Source: Oscillospiraceae bacterium (GTDB lineage Bacteria; Bacillota; Clostridia; Oscillospirales; Oscillospiraceae). Taken from it: 13,546 nucleotides of DNA. Where the stretch lies: the NCBI GenBank assembly GCA_017557265.1, contig JAFZAM010000127.1:1-13546 (forward strand), written 5' to 3'. The position numbers and the translations under genes were made by a program. Of the stretch, positions 7,658 through 13,546 are shown piece after piece; the stretch's first letter is position 1; each line of letters starts with the position of its first letter. A model generated the notes under the pieces. The model saw only the letters and a list, made by a program, of their open reading frames with translations, had not been told where the DNA came from and searched no databases.

Positions 7658-8614
7658 TCAGTTCACTATGTTGATGGGGGTGCCGTTGATGAAGGCGCGG
7701 ACCGTATCGATCATGCAGTCGGCCATCCTCTGACGGCTCTCGACGGGCGACCATGCGATATGCGGGGTGATGACGCAGTTCGGAGCGTCGAAGAGCGGAT
7801 TGTCGGGGCCGAAGGGCTCCTTCTCGACGACGTCGAGTCCGGCGCCTCTTATCTTGCCGGAGCGGAGCGCGTCCGCGAGCGCCTGCTCGTCGACGAGGTC
7901 GCCGCGCGCGTCGTTGATGAGTATCGCGCCGTCCTTCATCTTCGCGATGGTGCCGGCGTTGACGATGTGGTAATTCTCCTTCGTGCTCGGGCAGTTGAGC
8001 GAGACGACGTCGGAGCGGGCGAGCAGGTCGTCGAGCGTCGTGTACTCGGCGATCTTTCTGCCCTCGTCGCTTTCAAATATATCGTAGGCGATGACCTTCA
8101 TGCCGAGGCCGGCGGCCATCTTGCCGACGTTTCGGCCTATCCTGCCGAAACCGATGATGCCTATGGTCTTGTTCGCGAGCTCCATGAGCGGCGCGTCGCC
8201 CATGATGCCCTTCATCGTCTTCATGAAGTTGCCGGAGCGGATCGCGTCGTTATAATAGGCGATCTGGTTTGTAAGATACAGCAGCAGCGCTATCGCGTGC
8301 TGCGCGACGGGCTGGGTGCCGTAGTCGGGGTTGTTCGCGACGGAGATGCCGCACTTTCTCGCGTGCTCGATGTCGAAGGCGTTGAAGCCGGTCGCGGGGA
8401 TGACGACGAGCTTGAGGTTGGGCAGCTGATCCATGACCTCCGGCGTGAGGAATCTGAAGCCGCCGAGAATGATCTCCGTGTCCTTGAGGGCCTCGACCGG
8501 GCCGACCTTCATAACGTCGGGGGAGTTGAGCTCTCTGACGTCGCCGAGCTTGCGCAGCTCGTCTCTGTTGAGCATGTCGCCGAGCATACCTATGTCGATA
8601 ACAGAAATGACCAT
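7658..8614 (-). CDS. D-2-hydroxyacid dehydrogenase, glycerate dehydrogenase-like
   Basis: This is a cytoplasmic NAD(P)-dependent dehydrogenase of the D-isomer-specific 2-hydroxyacid family. It interconverts a 2-oxoacid and its D-2-hydroxyacid; hydroxypyruvate/D-glycerate is the best guess from overall resemblance. The 318-residue length is typical. The nucleotide-binding GFGRIG is at 155-160, with D178 in the position that usually sets NAD preference. The catalytic triad is R237 (NDARGDLVDE), E266 (DVVEKEP) and H285 (TPHIAWS). The substrate loop is near ATGFNAFDIE (74-83). The start at 8614 is preferred to longer in-frame starts because AGGAG (complement of 8623-8627) lies 8 bases before it and the family N-terminus begins here. 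The gene is alone in its unit. The Asp after ARG is unusual, since Gly or Pro is common there. Substrate not certain. Confidence 0.93.
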   Translation of the reverse strand: MVISVIDIGMLGDMLNRDELRKLGDVRELNSPDVMKVGPVEALKDTEIILGGFRFLTPEVMDQLPNLKLVVIPATGFNAFDIEHARKCGISVANNPDYGTQPVAQHAIALLLYLTNQIAYYNDAIRSGNFMKTMKGIMGDAPLMELANKTIGIIGFGRIGRNVGKMAAGLGMKVIAYDIFESDEGRKIAEYTTLDDLLARSDVVSLNCPSTKENYHIVNAGTIAKMKDGAILINDARGDLVDEQALADALRSGKIRGAGLDVVEKEPFGPDNPLFDAPNCVITPHIAWSPVESRQRMADCMIDTVRAFINGTPINIVN

Positions 8615-8664
8615 GTTTTTTACTCCTGTATGTAAATTTAATAAGTTTGCGATCGAACACGTCC

Positions 8665-8670
8665 ATAATA
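8665..8670 (-). promoter_or_regulatory. Candidate -10 element for the dehydrogenase gene
   Basis: The minus strand reads TATTAT here, about 50 bases before the ATG. No good -35 hexamer is found 16-18 bases upstream, so this is a weak call. A small dyad (TATCG / CGATA, 8679-8695) overlaps the expected -35 region. Confidence 0.35.
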
Positions 8671-8727
8671 ACACAGCGTATCGAAAAAAGCGATAGTTTT
8701 TGATGCTTTTTTGCATTCCGCGCGCGC

Positions 8728-8756
8728 TTGAAAAGCCCGCCGCGCCGGTGTATACT
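8728..8756 (+). promoter_or_regulatory. Sigma-70-type promoter of pepT-ogt
   Basis: TTGAAA (8728-8733) and TATACT (8751-8756) are separated by exactly 17 bases. The transcript would start near 8763, giving a leader of about 20 bases before the pepT ATG, with the ribosome binding site at 8772-8775. Confidence 0.8.
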
Positions 8757-8783
8757 CAAAGAAAACTTTCCGGAGATGATCGC

Positions 8784-9998
8784 ATGAAAGACGTTGCCGA
8801 GAGATTTATTAATTACTGCCGCATGGACTCCCAGTCGACCGACGCGGACGTCATTCCCAGCACGAAGGAGCAGTTCAAGATCGCCGAGCTCCTGCGCGAC
8901 GAGCTTCTTGAGATGGGCGCCTCGAACGTCCGCCTCGACGCGGAGCACGCCTACGTCTACGCGGAGATACCCGCCAATACGGAAAAGCCCGTCCCCGCCG
9001 TGGGCTTTATATCGCATTTCGACACCTCGCCCGCCGTCCCCGCCTCGGGCGTGACGCCCGTGCGCCGCGTCTACGAGGGCGGCGACCTCGACATAGGCGA
9101 GGGCTGCGTCCTCACGCAAAAGGACTTCCCGCGCCTCGCCGACTTCGTCGGAAAGGAGCTCATCACGACCGACGGCAGGACGCTCCTCGGCGCCGACGAC
9201 AAGGCCGGCGTCGCCGAGATAATGGACGCCGCCGCGCGCCTTCTCGCCGATCCGTCGATAAAGCACGGCAAGGTCTGCATAGGCTTTACGCCCGACGAGG
9301 AGGTCGGCCACGGCGCGGACCTATTCGACGTCGAGGGCTTCGGCGCGGACTACGCCTACACAGTAGACGGCGGCTGGCTCGGCGAAATCGAGTACGAAAA
9401 CTTCAACGCCGCGAACGCGACGCTCAAAGTGCAAGGCCGCAGCACGCATCCCGGCGCGGCCAAGGGCTCGATGAAGAACGCGCTGCTCATGTGGGCGGAG
9501 TTCCAGGCGCTCCTGCCCGCGGGCGAAAACCCCATGTACACCGAGGGCTACGAGGGCTTCTACCACCCGGACGAGATACACGGCGCGTGCGACGCCGTGA
9601 CCGTGGACTACATCATCCGCGACCACGACCGCGAGAAGTTCGAGGCCAAGAAGCTCTTTTTCAAGAACGCCGCCGCCTTCATGAACGAGAAATACGGCGC
9701 GGGCAGCTTCACCGTCGACATGGCCGACAGCTACTACAACATGCGCGAGATGATAGAGCCTCACATGGAGGTCGTCGAGATCGCCAAGCGCGCCATGCGC
9801 AATTGCGGCATAGAGCCGAGGACCAGCCCCATACGCGGCGGCACGGACGGCGCGCGCCTTTCATACATGGGCCTGCCGTGCCCGAACATCTGCACGGGCG
9901 GCTTCGGCTTCCACAGCCGCTTCGAGTTCATCCCGACCTTCGCGCTGACGGAGGTCTCGAACATCATCCTCGAGATAATCAGGCTGAGCGCGGAATGA
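8784..9998 (+). CDS. pepT: Peptidase T (tripeptide aminopeptidase, M20B)
   Basis: PepT is a cytoplasmic di-zinc aminopeptidase that releases the N-terminal residue of tripeptides, in the last steps of peptide use. The 404-residue length matches the family. Metal and catalytic motifs run in the expected order: HFD with H78 and D80, LLGADDKAG with D138, TPDEEVG with E172 and E173, YTVDGG with D194, and FHSRFEFIP with H377. The dimerisation-domain motif STHPGAAKG (220-228) and the substrate motif SPIRGGTDGARLS (348-360) are present. The start at 8784 is chosen because GGAG at 8772-8775 lies 8 bases upstream and the family begins at this Met; a longer in-frame start at 8700 would precede the predicted promoter. 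It overlaps ogt by four bases (ATGA), so the two are probably co-translated. Confidence 0.96.
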   Translation: MKDVAERFINYCRMDSQSTDADVIPSTKEQFKIAELLRDELLEMGASNVRLDAEHAYVYAEIPANTEKPVPAVGFISHFDTSPAVPASGVTPVRRVYEGGDLDIGEGCVLTQKDFPRLADFVGKELITTDGRTLLGADDKAGVAEIMDAAARLLADPSIKHGKVCIGFTPDEEVGHGADLFDVEGFGADYAYTVDGGWLGEIEYENFNAANATLKVQGRSTHPGAAKGSMKNALLMWAEFQALLPAGENPMYTEGYEGFYHPDEIHGACDAVTVDYIIRDHDREKFEAKKLFFKNAAAFMNEKYGAGSFTVDMADSYYNMREMIEPHMEVVEIAKRAMRNCGIEPRTSPIRGGTDGARLSYMGLPCPNICTGGFGFHSRFEFIPTFALTEVSNIILEIIRLSAE

Positions 9999-10474
9999 CG
10001 TCCGTGTTTTACAAGATCGTCCCGTCTCCCGCCGGGCCGCTGACGCTCGTGAGCGACGGCGAGGCGCTGACGGGGCTGTGGACGGAGAAAAATGCGCCGG
10101 AGCCGGGGGAGACGGCGGAGCTGCCCGTCTTCGAGCAGACGGAGCGCTGGCTCAAGGAGTACTTCTCCGGCCGCGAGCCGGACTTCACGCCGCCGCTTCG
10201 CCCGGCGGGGACGCCGTTTCGTCTGCGCGTCTGGGAGCTCCTGCGGGAGATACCGTACGGCTCGCTCACGACCTACGGCGCGATAGCCGAAAAGCTCAGC
10301 GCCGCGGGGATAAAAGCCTCGCCGAGAGCCGTAGGCGGCGCGGTCGGGGCCAATCCGATATCCATCATCGTCCCGTGCCACCGCGTCGTCGGCGCGGACG
10401 GGAGCCTGACCGGCTACGCGGGCGGCCTCGAGACGAAAAAGCTCCTCCTGCGCCTCGAGGGCTCGTACGAATAA
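9995..10474 (+). CDS. ogt: Methylated-DNA--protein-cysteine methyltransferase (Ogt/AdaB type)
   Basis: This protein repairs O6-alkylguanine and O4-alkylthymine in DNA by moving the alkyl group irreversibly to its own cysteine. It has 159 residues, the normal size for a stand-alone enzyme without an Ada regulatory domain. The active-site motif IVPCHRVVGADGSLTGYAGG is at 125-144 with C128 as acceptor. The arginine that pushes the base out of the helix is R111, in RAVGGAVGANP. The winged-helix segment (PFRLRVWELLREIPYGSLTTY) is at 74-94, and residues 1-70 form the usual poorly conserved N-terminal fold. Its ATG overlaps the pepT stop as ATGA, which points to translational coupling. Pairing with a peptidase has no evident functional logic and may just be shared expression. 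Ogt and Ada-C proteins cannot be separated firmly by eye. Confidence 0.93.
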   Translation: MTSVFYKIVPSPAGPLTLVSDGEALTGLWTEKNAPEPGETAELPVFEQTERWLKEYFSGREPDFTPPLRPAGTPFRLRVWELLREIPYGSLTTYGAIAEKLSAAGIKASPRAVGGAVGANPISIIVPCHRVVGADGSLTGYAGGLETKKLLLRLEGSYE

Positions 10475-10509
10475 AAAAGCAAGCCCCGGAACACATCGTT
10501 CCGGGGCTT
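10475..10509 (-). terminator. Rho-independent terminator of the Na/Pi cotransporter gene
   Basis: A perfect 12-bp stem (10481-10492 with 10498-10509) closes a 5-base loop. On the minus strand it is followed by GC and six T, so it ends the cotransporter transcript 8 bases after its stop. In the plus direction the stem is followed by CGTCATACT with no T-run, so it would be a poor terminator for pepT-ogt. Confidence 0.88.
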
Positions 10510-10517
10510 CGTCATAC

Positions 10518-12269
10518 TCAGCTGAGCCTGTATTTTTCCATGTATTCGTCGAAGCGCTTTTTGAATTCGGGGTTATCCATGGATTTTATCTCGCCGAGGT
10601 ATTCGTGCGTGTCGAAGGCGTTCTGCGCGACCTCGATGAGCGCGACGGCGATGTTCGAGCAGTGGTCGGAGACGCGGGAGTAGTTCGTCAGCAGGTCGGA
10701 GAGGACGAAGCCGAGCTCTATCGTGCAGGCGCCGTTGCGCAGGCGGCGGACGTGGTTGGTCTTGCACTCGGCGATGAGCGAGTCGATGACCTGCTCGAGC
10801 GGCTCGACGCTGCCCGCGAGCTCGAGGTCGCCGTCCTCAAAGGCCTTTACGGTTATCGTCAGTATCTCCGTGACGGCGGCGGAGATGACGCCGAGCTCGT
10901 GCTCCGCCTCCTCGGAGAAAGCGATGCTCTTTTCAAATCTCTCGTCCGCCGTGCGGACCATGTTTATCGCGTGGTCGCCTATGCGCTCGAAGTCGCCTAT
11001 GGTGTGCAGCTGCTTTGAGACCTCCTTTGAGTCGGAGTCGGAGAGGTCCTTGCTGGATATCTTGACGAGGAAGGTGCCGAGCTTGTCCTCGTATTCGTCG
11101 AGCCGGTCTTCGTTTTCCCGTATCCGCTCGGCGAGCTTGGGCGAGTAGCTCTTGTTTATCTGGATCGAGTCGATGAACGTGTCGCGCGCGATTATCGCCA
11201 TCTCGCAGGTCCTGTTATGGCACTCGGAGATAGCGAAGGACGGCGTGTTGACGAGGCGCTCGTCAAGGAAGACGTAGGTCTCGGCGGCCTCGCTCCTGTC
11301 GCGTATGACGAGGCGGGAGAGGCGCACGAGCCGCTTGGAGAAGGGATAGAGGATGATCGTGGTCAGGATGTTGAATATCGTATGGCAGAGCGCTATTCCC
11401 CAGGGCGAGGCCGCCGCGGCGAATATCGCCGGGTGCAGCGCGAGCTTCGCGATATAATAGAGGATCATGCAGATGACCGTGCCGATTATCTTGATGGAGA
11501 AGTGGATGAAGGCGACGCGCTTTGCGTTCTTGTTGACGCCCAGCGTCGAGAGCAGCGAAGTGACGCACGTGCCTATGTTGACGCCCATGATTATCGGCAT
11601 CGCGACGCCGTAGTTTATCCCGCCCGTGAGCGAGAGGGCCTGCATGATACCGACGCTCGCCGCGGAGGACTGGATTATCCCCGTGAAGACCGCGCCGACG
11701 AGGATGCCGAGGAACGGATTTTCGAAGGCCGTGAGGATGCCCGTGAAGAAGGGGGAGTCCCTCAGCGGGCTGACGGACGAGCTCATGAGCACCATGCCGT
11801 ACATCAGCACGGCAAAGCCCGCGAGGATATAGCCGATGTCCTGCTTCTTGCGCTTTTTCGAGAGCATCGCGATCAGTATGCCGATGAAGGCGGCGATGGG
11901 AGCGAAGTTCTCGGGCTTCAGGAAGCTTATGGCGACGTTGCTGCTGTCTATGCCGGCGAGCGAGAGTATCCACGCCGTCAGCGTGGTGCCGATGTTCGAG
12001 CCCATGATGACCCCGATCGTCTGCTCGAGCTGCATGACGCCGGAGTTCACGAGACCGACGAGCATGACCGTAGTCGCCGAGGAAGACTGGATGGCGATCG
12101 TTATCCCCGCGCCGAGCAGGAGGCTCGTCAGCGGGTTGGAGGTCATGCGGTATATCGTTTTTTCGAGCCGCCCGCCGGAGAGCTTTTCCAGCCCCGACGA
12201 CATGGCGTGCATGCCGTATAAAAACAGCGCCAGACCGCCCAGCAGGGCGACGAGATTGAATATGGTCAT
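10518..12269 (-). CDS. Na+/phosphate cotransporter with C-terminal PhoU-like domain
   Basis: This is a membrane protein of the Na/Pi cotransporter II family (related to NptA and to E. coli YjbB). It moves inorganic phosphate coupled to sodium; in YjbB-like proteins export has been reported. The 583 residues begin with about 320 of membrane segments holding the inverted repeat typical of the family: QSSSATT (61-67) with GSNIGTT (90-96), and QSSAASVG (200-207) with GVNIGTC (229-235). A charged helical cytoplasmic region follows at about 340-575, with PhoU-like features including GDFERIGDH and SRVSDHCSNIA. The start at 12269 is chosen because GGAGGAA lies just upstream; the in-frame GTG at 12284 would place that site inside the gene. 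No pst or phoB/R gene is nearby. The divergent neighbour is an XRE regulator. Direction of transport and exact substrate are inference. Confidence 0.93.
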   Translation of the reverse strand: MTIFNLVALLGGLALFLYGMHAMSSGLEKLSGGRLEKTIYRMTSNPLTSLLLGAGITIAIQSSSATTVMLVGLVNSGVMQLEQTIGVIMGSNIGTTLTAWILSLAGIDSSNVAISFLKPENFAPIAAFIGILIAMLSKKRKKQDIGYILAGFAVLMYGMVLMSSSVSPLRDSPFFTGILTAFENPFLGILVGAVFTGIIQSSAASVGIMQALSLTGGINYGVAMPIIMGVNIGTCVTSLLSTLGVNKNAKRVAFIHFSIKIIGTVICMILYYIAKLALHPAIFAAAASPWGIALCHTIFNILTTIILYPFSKRLVRLSRLVIRDRSEAAETYVFLDERLVNTPSFAISECHNRTCEMAIIARDTFIDSIQINKSYSPKLAERIRENEDRLDEYEDKLGTFLVKISSKDLSDSDSKEVSKQLHTIGDFERIGDHAINMVRTADERFEKSIAFSEEAEHELGVISAAVTEILTITVKAFEDGDLELAGSVEPLEQVIDSLIAECKTNHVRRLRNGACTIELGFVLSDLLTNYSRVSDHCSNIAVALIEVAQNAFDTHEYLGEIKSMDNPEFKKRFDEYMEKYRLS

Positions 12270-12307
12270 GAGCTTCCTCCGCACATATCCGAAATTGCCT
12301 CAAATAC

Positions 12308-12336
12308 AATATACATCAATTTCCGTCAAGTGGCAA
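12308..12336 (-). promoter_or_regulatory. Promoter of the Na/Pi cotransporter gene
   Basis: Read on the minus strand, TTGCCA (complement of 12331-12336) and TATATT (complement of 12308-12313) are 17 bases apart, each one mismatch from consensus. The expected start near 12301 gives a leader of about 30 bases carrying GGAGGAA. A TTGACG also lies in the spacer, but it has no well-spaced -10. Confidence 0.8.
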
Positions 12337-12384
12337 TAGCTTAGTCCCTGATTTGGCCAAGAAAAAGCGCCGCGACTCAACCGA

Positions 12385-12404
12385 CGCGCGAGCCGGCTCG
12401 CGCG
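12385..12404. promoter_or_regulatory. Perfect 20-bp palindrome, operator candidate
   Basis: Bases 12385-12404 equal their own reverse complement over all 20 positions (CGCGCGAGCCGGCTCGCGCG). It lies between the divergent promoters of the Na/Pi cotransporter and the XRE regulator, about 30 bases before the regulator's -10. No gene ends here and no T-run follows directly, so it is not a terminator. Binding by the neighbouring regulator is inference; high GC makes short chance palindromes commoner, but 20 perfect bases is long. Confidence 0.5.
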
Positions 12405-12432
12405 CCGTTCGCTGGCTTTTTGCCCGCGCATC

Positions 12433-12441
12433 TGCTATTAT
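12433..12441 (+). promoter_or_regulatory. Extended -10 promoter of the XRE regulator gene
   Basis: TGCTATTAT fits an extended -10 (TGn plus a five-of-six match to TATAAT), which can work without a good -35; none is seen at 17 bases. The start would fall near 12448, about 20 bases before the ATG, just ahead of the strong ribosome binding site AAAGGAGG at 12455-12462. Confidence 0.6.
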
Positions 12442-12470
12442 GGAGCCGTAACGCAAAGGAGGAAGCAATA

Positions 12471-13487
12471 ATGGAAATGGGAAAAGAGATACGCCGCCTG
12501 AGGACGGACCGCGGTCTCACGCAGGAGGCGCTCGCCTCCGCGCTCAACGTGACCGCGCAGACCGTCAGCAAATGGGAGTGCGGCGTCAGCGTCCCCGACG
12601 TGCAGCTCCTGCCGGAGATAGCCGTATTTTTCGGCGTCACGATAGACCGCCTCTTCGCCATGACCCCGGAGCAGCAGCTCGAGAGGCTGGAGAATCATAT
12701 ATACGACAGCGGCCTGATAGACGAGGCCGAGCAGCGGCAGATAGAGCGCCAGCTCCTCGACATAGCCGGGCAGGAGGGGCTCGAGGGCCGCGCGGAGCTC
12801 ACGCTGACGGAGCTGTATAACCATCAGGCCGAGCAGTACCGCCTGCTCGCCGTGGAGCACGGAAAGAAGGCCGTCGAGCTTACCCGCGGCGACCGCGAGG
12901 CCGTCGGCGAGCTCGCGAACGCCTGGGGCAGCTATATGCCGGACTGGAACGTCCGCAACCACCACGCCCTCATCGAATGGCTCGGCGATTACTGCCGCCG
13001 CGACCCGAAAAACCGCGCCGCCCTCATGTGGCTGCTGGACAACCTCATCGACGACAGACGGCTCTCCGAGGCACGGGAATGGCTCGCCAAGCTCGCGGCC
13101 ATAGACGGCACCTTCCGCACGGCCATGTACCGCTATCTCATCGCGCAGGCCGAGGGAGACGCCGCCGAGTGCGACCGGCAGCTTCACGAGCTGGAGGCCA
13201 TGGAGGGGCAGGAGTGGTGCCGCGATACGACGCTGGGGGACTTTTATACCCAGCGGCAGGAGTACGACCGCGCTATCGAGTGGTACCGCAGGGGGCAGGA
13301 GATACAGCCCTCTCCCAAATACATCGACAGCGCCGTGAGCATCGCCCACATCTGCGAGATACGCGGCGACAAGGCGGGCGCCATAGCCGCCTACCGCGAG
13401 GTCCTGCGCCTGATGAAGGAGGAATGGGGCATCATAAGCGGCGAGGAGCGCGAGGAGATAGAGCGGGCGATACGGCGCCTTCAGTGA
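12471..13487 (+). CDS. XRE-family helix-turn-helix regulator with TPR-like C-terminal region
   Basis: This is a probable cytoplasmic DNA-binding regulator of 338 residues. Residues 4-62 are a Cro/C1-type HTH: RRLRTDRGLTQEALASALNV, then the recognition part TAQTVSKWECGVSVPD (28-43) and LPEIAVFFGVTIDRLF. Residues 70-100 are charged and possibly coiled coil. Residues 110-338 are helical and resemble degenerate tetratricopeptide repeats, clearest at about 253-315 (GDFYTQRQEYDRAIEWYRRG and GDKAGAIAAYREVLRLM). Such proteins are common in clostridia and most have no known target. AAAGGAGG 8 bases before the ATG fixes the start; an in-frame ATG at 12420 lies before the predicted promoter. It is divergent from the Na/Pi cotransporter, so self-regulation or control of that gene is plausible but unproven. 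No small downstream peptide gene is seen, which weakens a peptide-sensing (RRNPP-like) role. Confidence 0.88.
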   Translation: MEMGKEIRRLRTDRGLTQEALASALNVTAQTVSKWECGVSVPDVQLLPEIAVFFGVTIDRLFAMTPEQQLERLENHIYDSGLIDEAEQRQIERQLLDIAGQEGLEGRAELTLTELYNHQAEQYRLLAVEHGKKAVELTRGDREAVGELANAWGSYMPDWNVRNHHALIEWLGDYCRRDPKNRAALMWLLDNLIDDRRLSEAREWLAKLAAIDGTFRTAMYRYLIAQAEGDAAECDRQLHELEAMEGQEWCRDTTLGDFYTQRQEYDRAIEWYRRGQEIQPSPKYIDSAVSIAHICEIRGDKAGAIAAYREVLRLMKEEWGIISGEEREEIERAIRRLQ

Positions 13488-13495
13488 GTATGAGA

Positions 13496-13539
13496 AGACC
13501 GGCGTGAACTTCCGGTTCACGCCGGTCTTTTTTCTTTTT
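13496..13539 (+). terminator. Rho-independent terminator of the XRE regulator gene
   Basis: A perfect 14-bp stem (13496-13509 with 13515-13528) closes a TTCCG loop and runs into a T-run of six, C, then five T. It starts 9 bases after the stop codon. The regulator is therefore monocistronic. Confidence 0.93.
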
Positions 13540-13546
13540 CCGTCAG

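Noticed and set aside
7037..8635. 532-codon plus-strand open frame spanning the polC end and the dehydrogenase gene
   Set aside because: It runs out of frame through polC, across the terminator and antisense to a well-supported dehydrogenase; Arg/Asp/Val-rich shadow translation.
8615..8716. Longer in-frame N-terminus for the dehydrogenase (start at 8716)
   Set aside because: The extra 34 residues do not resemble the family and would span the predicted -10 and the ribosome binding site that serve the start at 8614.
11217..12221. 334-codon plus-strand open frame over the cotransporter gene
   Set aside because: Antisense shadow made of repetitive charged residues; the minus-strand protein has clear family motifs, a promoter and a ribosome binding site.
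12270..12284. GTG start for the Na/Pi cotransporter at 12284
   Set aside because: It would put the GGAGGAA ribosome binding site inside the coding region; the ATG at 12269 is correctly spaced from it.
12385..12404. Palindrome read as a Rho-independent terminator
   Set aside because: No gene ends nearby on either strand, there is no loop, and no T-run directly follows; an operator is the better reading.
12438..13520. 360-codon minus-strand open frame over the XRE gene
   Set aside because: It would begin inside the terminator hairpin and run antisense to a supported gene.
1..13546. Mobile element, defence system, CRISPR array or RNA gene
   Set aside because: No transposase, integrase, spaced repeats, tRNA-like fold or defence-type domain is seen on either strand, and composition looks uniform throughout.

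Overview
This is a GC-rich, gene-dense bacterial window that looks chromosomal and mostly housekeeping. A PolC-type (Gram-positive type) replicative polymerase, and the order cdsA-dxr-rseP-ispG-polC, point to a Bacillota member, most likely a high-GC clostridial lineage. A species cannot be named from this sequence. Isoleucine is often encoded by ATA despite the high GC content (14 of 23 Ile codons in ispG, counted by hand), which may be a lineage marker.

Positions 1-7595 (+) form one tight run with no internal promoter or terminator that I can see. It holds the 3' end of cdsA (phospholipid precursor synthesis), dxr and ispG (two steps of the MEP isoprenoid pathway), rseP (site-2 intramembrane protease) and polC (replicative DNA polymerase). 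Genes overlap or are separated by 1-9 bases, so the run is probably one transcript starting upstream of the window. It ends at a strong hairpin at 7617-7647 that serves both strands.

Positions 7658-8614 (-) encode a D-2-hydroxyacid dehydrogenase resembling glycerate dehydrogenase. It is convergent with polC and divergent from the next unit. Positions 8784-10474 (+) are a two-gene operon of pepT (tripeptidase) and an Ogt-type DNA alkyl-cysteine methyltransferase, joined by an ATGA overlap and preceded by a clear -35/-10 promoter.

Positions 10518-12269 (-) encode a Na+/phosphate cotransporter with a PhoU-like cytoplasmic tail. It has a near-consensus promoter and ends in a hairpin plus T-tract. 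Divergent from it, 12471-13487 (+) encodes an XRE-type helix-turn-helix regulator with a long TPR-like helical region. A perfect 20-bp palindrome lies between the two promoters, and a strong terminator closes the regulator gene.

I see no mobile element, CRISPR array, tRNA, rRNA or phage gene, and no evidence of a new multi-gene system. The points most worth a second look are a PolC apparently lacking an N-terminal subdomain, the palindrome and regulator next to the phosphate transporter, and the ATA codon preference.
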